Source of the DNA: Mercurialis annua | Taxonomy: Eukaryota > Streptophyta > Magnoliopsida > Malpighiales > Euphorbiaceae | Direction: 5' to 3' | Length of the DNA: 64,000 bases | NCBI RefSeq assembly: GCF_937616625.2 | Contig: NC_065573.1 | Coordinates: forward strand, 7,517,001-7,581,000 | Shown here: positions 49,722 to 62,600 of the stretch, piece after piece | Numbering within the stretch: position 1 is the stretch's first letter | How the letters are laid out: each line of letters opens with the position of its first letter | Position numbers and translations under genes: made by a program | Notes under the pieces: model-generated | Told to the model about the DNA's origin: nothing | Seen by the model: the letters and a program-made list of their open reading frames with translations, nothing else | Database searches by the model: none

Positions 49722-50310
49722 GTCGATCCATCCAAAGGTATTATACCAATAAGGTTTAAATGGATCTTCAAGTGTAAAATTGGTACTAATGGAAAGGTGG
49801 AGACCTTTAAAGCTAAGCTTGTTGCAAAAGAGTTTTGTTAGAGGCAAGAAGTTGTATTGTGAATACACTTTATTGCGGGTAGCCATGCTTAAGTTCATCA
49901 AGATTTTTCTTACCAAGGCTACACATTTAGATTTTGTGGTTAGACATATGAATGTAAGAACCACATTCCTTAATAGTTAAATTAAGGAGTATATCTATAT
50001 GGAACAAGTCGAGGATTTTGAATCCGAAGAAGGTTCCAAGGCGTGTAAGCTAAAATGATCCCTAGTGGATGGAAAGAAAGCTTCGAGTTTCATCGTCTTG
50101 ATAAATCCGTAAAAAGTTACGAATTTATTAAAAACGATGATAAACCCAATGGTTACAAGAAGGTTAGTGGGAGAAGACTCACTTTCATGATCTTTCATGT
50201 AGATAACTTATTACTACTAAATAATAATATCGGAATGATTAACTTTTGTAAAACTTTGGTTTATCTAATACGTACTCCATCAAAGACCTCGGAGAGGTAG
50301 CCTAAATTCT
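49722..50310 (+). pseudogene. Copia reverse transcriptase remnant
   Basis: VDPSKG..P..FKWIFK begins at 49722 and runs into KAKLVAKEF, the conserved N-terminal block of copia RT, then a stop. The catalytic YVDD motif is represented by HVDN at 50196-50207, so two motif residues are changed. Equivalent positions in the second copy are about 62471 and 62945-62956. Confidence 0.85.
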
Positions 50311-50789
50311 CAGTATTATACTCTATAGAGATAGATCTAAGAGAATAATTGGTTTCTCCAAAAGGCTCTTCTTAGAAAAGATATTGAAGTAGTTCAATAT
50401 GGAAGTTCTAAGAGAGGATTGATATTAGTTAGGCATAAAATTCTTCTTTCAAAGGGAGTGTCTTCCGAAACTTCTGAAGAAAGAAAGAATCTAGCAAAGA
50501 TACCATAAGCTTCGGCAATTGGTAGTCTGAGGTATGTGTTGCCACATACAAAGCTAGAAATTGTCTATGCGGTTAGTGGGACTAATCGGTTTTAATCCAA
50601 TCTATGTTGAGAACATTGGATGGTTGTTAAAGGTATCTTTAAGTACTTTTATAGAACTAAGGATATGGTATTAACAAATGGAGAACGAGATTTTTAAGTA
50701 GACCGTTTTACAAATTCTGATTAATAATAAGATATGGATAATAGAGAGTCTATCTCCAGATTCATATTTATCTATAATGAAGGAGTAGT

Positions 50790-51110
50790 GAGCTAGCAGT
50801 GTTCTAAGCAAGAATCAACTCCATACTCCATTATAGAAGCCGAGTATATTATGACATGAGATGTCGTAATAGAAGGTGTTTGGATAAATTAGTTTATAAC
50901 TGAACTAAGTACGATTTTCTTCCATTAAGTCGAAAGTTCCTCTTTTCTGCGACCACAATGGTTCTACTGCCCTAGCAAAAGAAGCCGGGTCTCACAAATT
51001 ATACGAACATAAAGAAAGGCATTATCATATTATATAAAGAAATTGTTGGAAAGAGAAAATTATTTCTCTAAAAGATAGCATTAGCCAATAAGACGGCTAA
51101 CCCACTGACA
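50790..51110 (+). pseudogene. Copia RNase H remnant and pol C-terminus
   Basis: SKQESTPYSIIEAEYIM (from about 50804; EAE at 50836-50844) and CDHNGSTALAKEAGSHK (from 50948) match conserved RNase H blocks; the usual DN(G/A) is DHNG. The run ends at TANPLTKPM, the usual copia pol terminus, near 51110. Two in-frame stops lie inside the first block. Confidence 0.85.
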
Positions 51111-51115
51111 AAACC

Positions 51116-51190
51116 CATGACTTGGAGTCATTAAGGTTTACATGACTTAGAGTCATTAAGGTTTACATGACTTAGAGTCATTAATATTTA
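51116..51190 (+). repeat. Three 25-bp direct repeats before the polypurine tract
   Basis: CATGACTTAGAGTCATTAAG-type units three times in a row; each holds the small palindrome ATGACTTAGAGTCAT. Present again at 63866-63940. Confidence 0.9.
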
Positions 51191-51238
51191 CATCTTGTGA
51201 AGATGGGGCTTAGATATAGTTGTCAATGGCACTAGTGC

Positions 51239-51249
51239 AAGTGGGAGAT
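51239..51249 (+). promoter_or_regulatory. Copia polypurine tract
   Basis: AAGTGGGAGAT directly before the TGTTAG of the 3' LTR. The same tract at 63989-63999 ends the second copy's internal region. Confidence 0.85.
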
Positions 51250-53232
51250 TGTTAGTAGTTTATGCCCTAGGGCCATTTGATCGTGTATATTTGTAGAACT
51301 AATCCCAATGGCAAAGATATATATGTTCTATTTGAACTAAGTGTCTCATCAACTAAGTGTTCATGTATTACGTATTGTCCTTATCATATTGTGGTAGAAT
51401 CTATTCTTAAGGTGTTAAGAATATGAGTGACAGATTCTATTATACAAGTGATCTAAATAACCGTTCGCGATCGATGGGGTCCTGCGAATAAGGGCATTGC
51501 ATTATCCCAGAAAGATCGTCACCTCTGTTTATTCTCCTGATTAGTAAAGAGTTACTAAATTATAGGAAGTAGTGAGTCTCATACTACTTGATGGGGATCA
51601 GAATAAACATGTGGACACTCAAGGTGTTGAGTGAGTCGAACAAGTGACGCTAGATGACTTATACATGGTAATTCATTAAAGTCAATTTAATATCATCTAG
51701 TTCATAATTGTACATATGTCCTTTGACTTGCGGTGACACTATCTTGTATATAGGTGATTAGAGTTTGATACTCCTTAACTCTAGATCTTTCATGAGCTAG
51801 AGCCGCGGGATGTGTTGGCTCTTAGTTAGTTGTATATGGAGATAGGGGTTTAACCTAGAAAGGATTCATCACTCTGGATGAACGGAGACAAGATTCTATG
51901 CTATCTCAAATTGTTCTTGATGGATGATAAAACCTGCGCAGGTGTATATGACTTACATAGAAAGTTGTTTCTAGTGGAAGTCATATTTATCAAGAATTAT
52001 AACTGGGAGATGAGGTCATATAATCAAGACATACAGTGTTTGACTTAACCGTGACACTAGTCGAGATTGGAACCTTAGATGAAGGGAATTTTTAGTGTAC
52101 GGTAATTATGAACATTGGTTCAAAAAGAATGCATCGAAACATTCATCTCTATTTGGGGGTCGTGATATGTTGCTAGACGTCACTCTCGATCTACGAGAAT
52201 TAATAATTAAATGGGATTTAATTATTTAATATAAGAAAGGCGTTTCTTATGTCTCTCGTTGCCATATAGATGTGAACCTAGTTAGTCACACACAATAGAG
52301 TGTGCAACCGATTGAGTTTACGAAAGATGGATTTCATATAGATACTAGCATATCTCGGAAATTAATCTAAGATGAAAAACAAGTACAAATTAGGGACTAA
52401 TTTGTAAGAGTTATAAATTAGTAGGAACCTAATTGTACTATGTCCAAGTTAATTAGGGACTAATTTATAAGAGTTATAAATTAGTAGGAACCTAATTATA
52501 TTTTAACCAAGTTTTATGATTAGAAGGCTTAAGTAATTAATTAGTGTAATTAATGATACTTAAAGCACTAATCATAAGTTAATGGAATGATGATGTCATG
52601 GTGATGATGAGATAAGCTTATGTCATATATGGGATGTCATATGATGACATCACCTATATGATGTCACCTATGTGATGTCACCACATGAAAGGTGTCATGT
52701 GGTGGCAACACCTTTGCTTGGTGTGTGACACCTAGCATGCAAGGTGTTGCATTCTTAAGACATGCTCTAGCCTATAAATAGAGCATGTCCTTGCTCATTT
52801 CACCACACAACACACATCTCACTACAAAGTTGTAGAGAGAGAAAGCACTTGAAGGAGTTCAAGTATTCATCAATCACGGGAAAAACTTGGCGACGTTTTT
52901 CATATATCCGAGCAAGGTAGTGATCGCGGCGAGAGTTTCAGCTTAGGGCTGCTCGGCAAGAGGAACTCTTACGGATTACTTCAAGACGAGGATTCAATCG
53001 GACGCATACTCGTGTGGACGAGCTTGAGGTCGCCGTACTTTCGGGACTACAAGAATCGTTGGAGAATCGACATAGGTATTCTTCTTATGATTCCTAGATG
53101 CGTGCTTTAATTACTAAATGATACGACGATCCATTTGTTGTTGATATGATCAACTTTAGGATCCGAATTGTTGGAATTTCGATTTTGAATTGAAATATAC
53201 GATCCGGACCCGCGCCTCCCGCTGCGCCAACA
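51250..53232 (+). mobile_element. 3' LTR of the split copia element (1,983 bp)
   Basis: TGTTAG...CCAACA, followed by ATCCA (53233-53237) and the same satellite that follows the solo LTR at 27055-29037. It differs from that solo LTR at only a few sites. Motif array and TATAAATA (52773-52780) are as in the other copies. Confidence 0.94.
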
Positions 53233-56200
53233 ATCCAAGCGTCTCACCTTTATTAGCAATTTAATCCAAACGTTTACAAACACTACGAAACAAAACCAAA
53301 CATTTCACTTTTTTAGGGATTTAAGCCAAACGTTTACAAACGTTACAAAACAAATCCAAACATTTCCCCATTTTAGCGATTTAACCCAAACTTTTACAAA
53401 CCTTACAAAACAAATCCAAACGTATTAAACGTTACGAAACAAATCCAAACGTTTCACATTTTTAGCGATTTAAGCCAAACGTTTAAAACGTTGCGAAACA
53501 AAAACAATTATTTACAAATGCTACAAAACAAAGTGAAACGTTTACAAACATTACGTAAGTATACCAACGTGTAAAACGTTTGGATTTGTTTAAAACGTTA
53601 CGAAACAAATCCAAACGTTTCACCTTTTTAACGATTTAAGCCAAACGTTTACAAACGTTACGAAACAAATCCAAATGTTTCACCTTTTTAGCGATATAAG
53701 CCAAACGTTTACAAACATGACAAAACATATCCAAACGTTTCCCCTTTTTAGCGATTTAAGCCAACGTTTACAAAGGTTATGAAACAAAACCAAACGTTTC
53801 ACCTTTTTAGCAATTTAAGCCAAACGTTTACAAACATTACAAAACAAATCCAAACGTTTCACCTTTTTATGAATTTAAGCCAAATGTTTGGAAACGTTAC
53901 ACAACAAATTTCCCCTTTTTAGCGAATTAAGCCAAACGTTTACAAACATTACGACACAAATCCAAATGTTTTACCTTTTTAGCAAATTAAGCCAAACATT
54001 TACAACCTTTACGAAACAAATCCAAACGTCTTACCTTTTTAGAGATTTAAGGCAAATGTTTACAAACGATACGAAACAAATCCAAACGTTTCATCTTTTT
54101 AGCAATTTAAGCCAAATGTTTACAAACGTTATGAAAACAAATCCAAGCGTTTCACCTTTTTAGCAATTTACGCCAAACGTTTACAAACGTTACGAAGCAA
54201 ATCAAAACGTTTCACCTTTTAAGCGATTGAAGCCAAACATTTACCAACTTTATGAAACAAATCCAAACGTTTCTCCATTTGCGATTTAAGCCAAACGTTT
54301 ACAAATGCTATGAAACAAATCCAAACGTTTTACCTTTTTAGCGATTTAAGCCAAACGTTTACAAACGCTACAAAACAAATCCAAACATTTCACCTTTTTA
54401 GCTATTTAAGCCAAACATTTAAAACGTTACGAAATCAATCCAAACGTGTAAATTGTTACGAAACAAATCCAAACGTGTCATATTTTTAGCGATTAAAGCC
54501 AAACGTTTACAATTGTTACGAAACAAAACCAAATGTTTTATACGTTACAAAACAAATCCAAACGTTTAACTTTTTTAGTTATTTAAGCCAAAGGTTTACA
54601 AACGTTACGAAACAAATCAAAATGTTTTACCTTTTTAGCAATTTAAGCCAAACATTTACAAACGTTATGAAACAAATCAAAATGTTTCACCTTTTTAGAA
54701 ATTTAAGACAAACGTTTAAAACGTTGCGAAACAAATCAAACGTTTCCCCTTTTTAGCGATTTAAGCAAAACGTTTACAAATGTTATGAAACAAAACCAAA
54801 CGTTTCACCTTATTAACTATTTAAGCCAAACGTTTACAAACGTTAGAAAACAAAACCAAACGTTTACGAACGTTACGAACCTTTACCAACGTTTATAACA
54901 TTTGGATTTGTTTAAAACGTTACGAAACAAAACCATACGTTTTATTTTTTTAGCGATTTAAGCCAAACGTTGCGAAACAAATCCAAACGTTTCACCTTTT
55001 TAGTTATGTAAACCAACCGTTTACAAATGTTACAAACAAATTCAAACAATTTGCCTTTTTAGTGAATTAAGCCAAACATTTACAAAGATTATGAAACAAA
55101 AACAAACGTTTCCCTTTTTTAGCGATTCAAGCCAAACGTTTATAAACGTTACAAAATAAATCCAAACGTTACACCTTTTTGGCGATTTAAGCCAAACGTT
55201 TACCAATGCTACAAAACAAATCCAAAGGTTTCCCCTTTTTAGCGATTTAAGCGAAACGTTTAAAAACGTTACGAAACAAATCCAAAACGTATCACCTTTT
55301 TAGCGATTTAAGCCAAACATTTACAAACGTTATAAAAGAAATCCAAACGTATCACCTTTTTAGCTATTTAAGTCACATGTTTACAAATGTTACGAAACAA
55401 ATCCAAACGTTTCCCCATATTAGCGATTTAAGCCAAACGTTTACAAACGTTACGAAATAAATCCAAACGTTTAAAACGTTACGAAACAAATCCAAATGTT
55501 TCAAATTTTTAGCGATTTAAGAAAATGTTTACAAACGTTAGGAAATAAATCCAAACATTTCACCTTTTTGCGATCTAAGCTAAACGTTTACAAACGTTAC
55601 AAAACAAATCCAAATGTTTTACCTTTTTAGCGATTTAAGCCAAACATTTAAAACGTTGTTAAACCAATCCAAACGTTTAAAACATTACAAAACAAATCAA
55701 AACATTTCATCTTTTTAGAGATTTAGGCCAAACGTTTACAAACGTTACGAAACAAAACCAAACGTTTCACCTATTTAGCGATTTAAGACAAACATTTACA
55801 AGCGCTACGAAACAAATCCAAACATTTCACCTTTTTAGCGATTTAAGCCAAACGTTTACAAACGTTACGAAACAAATCCAAACGTTTCACCTTTTTAGCG
55901 ATTTTAGCCAAACGTTTACAAACGTTAGGAAACAAATCCAAACATTTCCCCTTTTTAGCAATTTAAGCCAAATGTTTACAAACGTTACGAAAACAAATTC
56001 AAACGTTTCACCTTTATAGCAATTTAAGCCAAACGTTGACAAACGTTACGAAACAAATCAAAACGTTTCCCCTTTTTAGCGATTTAGGATAAACGTTTAC
56101 AAACGTTACGAAACAAATCCTAACGTTTCCCCCAATTTTAGCTATTTAAGCCAAACGTTTACAAACGTTACGAAACAAATCCAAACATTTAAAACGTTAC

Positions 56201-57049
56201 GAAACAAATCCAAACGTTTAAAACTTTACGAAACAAATCCAAACGTTTCAAATTTTTAGCGATTTAAGTCAAACGTTTACAAACGTTACGAAACAAATCC
56301 AAACGTTTCACCTTTTTAGCGATTTAAGCCAAACGTTTACAAACTTTACGAAACAAATCCAAACGTTTCACCTTTTTTAGCAATTTAAGTCAAACGTTTA
56401 AAACGTTACGAAACCAATTCAAACGTTTAAAACATTACGGAACAAATCCAAACGTTTCACCTTTTTAGCTATTTAAGCCAAACGTTTACAAACGTTACGA
56501 AACAAAACCAAACGTTTAAAACGTTATGAAACAAATCCAAACGTTTCCCATTTCTAGCGAAATAAGCCAAAGGTAAACAAACGTTACGAAACAAATCCAA
56601 ACATTTCCCCTTTTTAGCAATTTAAGCCAAACGTTTACAATGTTATGAAACAAATCAAAACGTTTCACCTTTTTAGCAATTTAAGCCAAACGTTTAAATA
56701 TTACGAAACAAATCCAAATGTTTCACCTTTTTAGCGATTTAAGCCAAACATTTACAAACGTTATGAACAAAACAAAACGTTTCCCCTTTTTAGCGATTTA
56801 AGCCAAACGTTTCCAAATTTTTAGCGATTTAAGTCAAACGTTTACAAACATTACGAAACAAATCCAAACATTTCCCCTTTTTAGCGATCTAAGCTAAACG
56901 TTTAAAACGTTACAAAACCAATTCAAACGTTTAAAACGTTACGGAACAAATCCAAACGTTTCACCTTTTTAGCTATTTAAGCCAAACGTTTACAAACGTT
57001 ACAAAACAAAACCAAACGTTTAAAATGTTACGAAACAAATCCAAACATT
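53233..57049. repeat. 60-bp satellite between the two copia copies
   Basis: 3.8 kb of the same satellite. The first 0.8 kb repeats 29038-29864. Later parts resemble the less regular 11-16 kb section, for example the ACGAACGTTACGAAC marker near 54868 (compare about 11830) and the GTTGTTAAACC marker near 55657. No gene is seen here. Confidence 0.95.
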
Positions 57050-59043
57050 TGTTAGTAGTATATGCCCTAGGGCCATTTGATCGTGTATATTTGTAGAACT
57101 AATCCCAATGGCAAAGATATATATGTTCTATTTGAACTAAGTGTCTCATCAACTAAGTGTTCATGTATTACGTATTGTCCTTATCAAATTGTGGTAGAAT
57201 CTATTCTTAAGATGTTAAGAATATGAGGGACAAATTCTTTTATACAAGTGATCTAAATAACCGTTCGCGATCGATGGGGTCCTGCGAATAAGGGCATTGC
57301 ATTATCCCAGAAAGATCGTCACCTCTGTTTATTCTCCTGATTAGTAAAGAGTTACTAATTATAGGAAGTAGTGAGTCTCATACTACTTGATGGGGATCAG
57401 AATAAACATGTGGACACTCAAGGTGTTGAGTGAGTCGAACAAGTGACGCTAGATGACTTATACATGGTAATTCATTAAAGTCAATTTAATGTCATCTAGT
57501 TCATAATTGTACATATGTCCTTTGACTTGCGGTGACACTATCTTGTATATAGGTGATTAGAGTTTGATACTCCTTAACTCTAGATCTTTCATGAGCTAGA
57601 GCCGCGGGATGTGTTGGCTCTAGTTAGTTGTATATGGAGATAGGGGTTTAACCTAGAAAGGATTCATGAGTCTGGATGAACGGAGACAAGATTCTATGCT
57701 ATCTCAAATTGTTCTTGATGGATGATAAAACCTGCGCAGGTGTATATGACTTACATAGAAAGTTGTTTCTAGTGGAGGTCATATTTATCAAGAATTAGAA
57801 CTGGGAGATGAGGTCATATAATCAAGACATACAGTGTTTGACTTAACCGTTACACTAGTCGAGATTGGAATCTAAGATGAAGGGAATTTTGAGTGTACGG
57901 TAATTATGAACATTGGTTCAAAAAGAATGCATCGAAACATTCATCTCTATTTTGGGGGTCGTGATATGTTGCTAGACGTCACTCTCGATCTACGAGAATT
58001 AATAATTAAATGGGATTTAATTATTTAATATAAGAAAGGTGTTTCTTATGTCTCTCGTTGCCATATAGATGTGAACCTAGTTAGTCACACACAATAGAGT
58101 GTGCAACCGATTGAGTTTACGAAAGATGGATTTCATATAGATACTAGCATATCTCGGAAATTAATCTAAGATGAAAAACAAGTACAAATTAGGGACTAAT
58201 TTGTAAGAGTTATAAATTAGTAGGAACCTAATTGTACTATGTCCAAGTTAATTAGGGACTAATTTATAAGAGTTATAAATTAGTAGGAACCTAATTATAT
58301 TTTAACCAAGTTTTATGATTAAAAGGTTTAAGTAATTAATTAGTGTAATTAATGATACTTAAAATGACTAATCATTAGCTAATGGAATGATGATGTCATG
58401 GTGATGATGTAATAAGATAAGCCTATGTCATATATGTGATGTCATATGATGACATCACCTATATGATGTCACCTATGTGATGTCACCACATGAAAGGTGT
58501 CACATGGTGGCAACACCTTTGCTTGGTGTGTGACACCTAGCATGCAAGGTGTTGCATTCTTAAGGCATGCTCTAGCCTATAAATAGAGCATGTCCTTGCT
58601 CATTTCACAATACCACACAACACACATCTCACTACAAAGTTGTAGAGAGAGAAAGCACTTGAAGGAGTTCAAGTTGTCATCAATCACGGGAAAAATTTGG
58701 CGACGTTTTTCATACATCCGAGCAAGGTAGTGATCGCGGCGAGAGTTTCAGCTTAGGGATGCTCGGCAAGAGGAACTCTTGCAGGATTACTTCAAGGCGA
58801 GGATTCAATCGGACGCATACTCGTGTGGACGAGCTTGAGGTCGCCGTACTTTCGGGACTACAAGAATCGTTGGAGAATCGACATAGGTATTCTTCTTATG
58901 ATTCCTAGATGCGTGCTTTAATTACTAAATGATACGACGATCCATTTGTTGTTGATATGATCAACTTTAGGATCCGAATTGTTGGAATTTCGATTTTGAA
59001 TTGAAATATACGATCCGAACCCGCGCCTCCCGCTGCGCCAACA
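57050..59043 (+). mobile_element. 5' LTR of the second copia copy (1,994 bp)
   Basis: TGTTAG...CCAACA, inserted in satellite with ACATT (57045-57049) as the left target site; the partner lies outside the window. It is more diverged from the other two LTRs than they are from each other, with several small indels, including extra bases near 58410 and 58610. TATAAATA at 58578-58585. Confidence 0.93.
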
Positions 59044-59044
59044 G

Positions 59045-59057
59045 TGGTATCAGAGCC
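59045..59057 (+). promoter_or_regulatory. Copia primer binding site
   Basis: TGGTATCAGAGCC, one base after the LTR end; complementary to initiator-Met tRNA. Confidence 0.93.
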
Positions 59058-59602
59058 ACCGTATCATCGAGTATTAACGCTTTACGATTGAATATATGTA
59101 TAAATAATCATGGACTTAGGAATTATTATTGGGCATGTAATTTATTATTCCGAGGGCTTATTTTTTCCAAAACGAACAATCGCTATTGTGATATTAATTA
59201 CATTTGATTAAATTCTGTCTAGGAGATTGGTACTTAAGTGGTCCGCTCGTGACCCTCCAATCTATCCTGGGAATTTTTCTAATGTGATCATTTAACACAA
59301 TACGTGATTCGCTTGTGCATTATGTTGTCATCAACGGGATGTGCGGAAAAAGGCGAAACCCGAAAAAAAAAAAAAAAAAACCCGGAAAAAAATAATATTT
59401 TTTTTATAAAAACCAAAAATGCTGAAAAACGGGTTTTACACCCGGGAAAAAGTTTTCGGCCCGAAAAAAAAAATATTTTTTTTTCCGTAAAAAACCGAAA
59501 TGCTGAAAAAGGGGTTTTACACCCGGGGAAAAGTTTCCGACTCGAAAAAAAAAACCGTAAAAAAAAAAACATAAAAAAAAATAATTTTTTTTTTCGAGCA
59601 TC
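59058..59602 (+). mobile_element. Copia 5' leader with homopolymer-rich repeats
   Basis: Untranslated leader. From 59355 to 59595 it is dominated by A and T runs and contains two diverged copies of a block with TGCTGAAAAA, GGGGTTTTACACCCGGG and CCGAAAAAAAAA (about 59417-59485 and 59500-59560). This part is absent from the split copy because of the breakpoint at 29864/29865. Open frames across it on both strands are low-complexity and not credible genes. Confidence 0.8.
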
Positions 59603-62600
59603 AGCAATCGGTTGAGGCTTTCGGAGGTTCGAGAATGAATCCTCGATACCTAAAGAAAGTAGATATTACATAGTAAATGATTAGAGAATCATTTCCGAGA
59701 CATGTAATAGTTTGCTCATTCTTTTGTGGCTAAAGAATGAGACCTAGGAAGTCCATGATCATACATGTGTGATTGCATGATTCATTTTAGCTTTAATATG
59801 TATGAGATGCATGCTAAAATGTGTTGTGTGCTTAGTGAGACCGGAATAACTTAAAACCCTAAGAAATCTTCCTAAAAGTTTAAAGATTAAGTTTATATTG
59901 ATTAATCATTAAATTGATTTATCAATGGCTCTCCATTGGGGCAATAAACTAACACACTTTGAGTTATCATTTTGTCGGCTATGGATACATAGGGGTGAGA
60001 TGATATCGTCAAGAGGCTGTTGTTGAGTTTATTGTTAAGCATGAGATGTTACAGGTGTATCGATATAGTACACGGCAATTAGGCGTACCTGAGTCATGTA
60101 TTATTCAAATTGATACATCTTAGTTGATTCAATGGGTTAAACTTAACTAATGCAGAAACCCAATAACGACAATGGGTATCTGAGGGTGAAAGCATTAGGA
60201 GCCGGAAATGATTGAACCTCATATGAGAAATGATGAACAAGTGTTGTTCACTTGTAGTACATTGTGATCCCAATAACGGCAATTAGGCGTACCTGAGGGA
60301 AAGATCAATGACTATAAGAACTCAATCACCCGCTTGAAATCTTTTCCAACAAAGATTCACGTTTCCTATTTTGGAAGTGTAGGATTCGAAAAAGATAGTG
60401 GGAGGCCATTTTGATAAAGACCAAATCATTATGGTTAAATATACAAAATAACACGAATACTAATTAGAGATCTTTGCTATCTAAGGGATAATAAGATTAA
60501 ATAGAATCCTTTTAAGTGACATTCACGATAGTAATCGGCTAGTGGTTTAAAACCATTTTTTTTGATTGATTAAGATATTTAGATGCCTCCAAGGCTATTG
60601 CGAAAAAGAAATGCACATTGGTTAACAAAGAAAAGTGTTTTCGTTTGTTAAGATGTAGGACAGTATAAGTCATAGCCGGAAATATTTGGAATATTTAAAA
60701 GGCGGTTTGGTCAATAAAAGAAATTGTTTCTTTTGTCAAAACAAAAGACATTGAAATGGAAATTGTATTAAGTATTGTGAATACTTAAAGGGCAATGACG
60801 AGAGGAACGACAATTCCATCAAGAATGTGTCTATCTCATGTTCCAATGTCAATTGCTCATTTAAAAGCTTAGGTATTGGATACCGATGCTAATTCTCACA
60901 TTTGTTTATCTTTTACGGATTTAGTAAAAGTGAGAAAGAAAGGAAAAAGATGAAGTAATCTTAAATCTCGGGAATGACGCAAGCGTTGCGACAAGAGCTA
61001 TAGGATCAACTTCAATTTTCTTAAATAAACATAAGTTGTACTTAAACAAGTTTTTTGTACTTACCCAATATATATAGAAATATCATATCCGAATTTATAT
61101 GACAAATTTGGTAGTTGATTTTCTATTTACAAAGGATGTTTGTAGTATTAAGTTTGATAATATGGAGTTGGGTATGGATATGTACAAAATGTTCTTTATG
61201 ACTTGAATAAAGATGTTTAATGCAAAAGATGTTTTGGAAATTAATACCATAAGTAATCAAATTTCTAAACAACTTTGGCATTTATAATTAGGACATATTG
61301 CAAAAGATAGACATAACAAGTTAGATAGGATGGGAATCTTGAGCAATCAAGATTTTGCATCTCTTCCGATTTGTGAGTCGTATCTTAAAGGCAACATGGC
61401 CTGACTATTCTTTATGGGACAAAGAGGTAGAGCTAAAGCCGTTTAAGAGATCATACATAGTGATGTATATGGTACGTTTAAAGAAACGGACCAAGGTAGA
61501 TACTTATACTTCATCTTCTACATCGATGATTTATCACGATATAGTTAAGTTTGTCTTATGAAGAACAAACATGAAGATTTTGAAATGTTCAAATGACTTC
61601 AAGAATGAAGTAGAAAACCAAATTGGAAAAGGTATTAATACTTTACGATGTGATCGAAAAGGGAAGAATACTTGAGTACAGAATTTGGTATGTTCCTAAA
61701 AGGAATGTGGTATTATTTTTCAACTTACTCCTTGAGAACACCATGGTTGAATGGTGCGTCTGTCAAGAAGGACGTATCGTACATTGTGGGAAATAATACG
61801 ATCAAGAATGAGCTATATACTGACTTATCCATCTCGTTATAGGGTCAAGCACTTCTTACCGCAAATAAAATTCTAAATTAAATTCCAACTAAATCCGCTC
61901 CATACATACCTAATGAGATATGGTATGGAATAAAGTCTTAAGGATGTTAAGATTTGAGGGTGTTCGGAACATATCATGTAACTGATATCCGATAAATTTG
62001 GAATCAAAATCAATCATGGAAATATTATGTTGGATATCCTAAAGACAGTTTAGGATATTGTTTCTATATTCGAACCGAACAAACAATCGTTGTTTATCGG
62101 TGGTAGTCTTTCTTAATAAAGCGTTTATTCAAGAGGGACACTAAGAAAGGAATATAGAATTAGATGAGGAGTCATCTAGTTACCAACAAAATAATGAATC
62201 AATGAAGATTGATCAAACCCACTAAAAGCCGGAGTTAGTAAAAGATGTATCTACATTAACAACTCGAAGATTAAGTAGAGTATCTCGTCCACTGGAGAGA
62301 GATGGTTTTCCCACATGATAAACAAGAGTTGTTTAGTCATGGAGTAAAAGATCAAATGTTGATCCCTCTACTTATGAGGAAACTATATGTGATATAGATT
62401 CTTCAAAATTGGTTTGAAGGGATAAAATCTGAAATGGATTCCATATAAAGAAACCAAATTTTAGGAGCTAGTCGATCCATCCAAAGATATTATACCAATA
62501 AGGTTTAAATGGATCTTCAAGTGTAAAATTGGTACTAATGGAAAGGTGGAGACCTTTAAAGCTAAGCTTGTTGCAAAAGAGTTTTGCTAGAGGCAAGAAG

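Larger units (their letters stand above)
46992..51249 (+). pseudogene. Decayed Ty1/copia gag-pol, right part of the split element
   Basis: Continues the copia sequence cut at 30011. Domains occur in copia order: gag zinc knuckle, protease, integrase, RT, RNase H, then polypurine tract and 3' LTR. All frames carry many stops and shifts, so no functional polyprotein can be made. The segment before 47.9 kb should hold gag, but I recognise only the knuckle. A short sequence (AATAACGGCAATTAGGCGTA) occurs at 47321 and 47523, with a weaker copy near 47411. Most stops are shared with the copy at 59750-63999. Confidence 0.9.

Noticed and set aside
59288..59615. Lys- or Phe-rich frames in the copia leader
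   Set aside because: They are made of A and T runs in an untranslated leader before the decayed gag.
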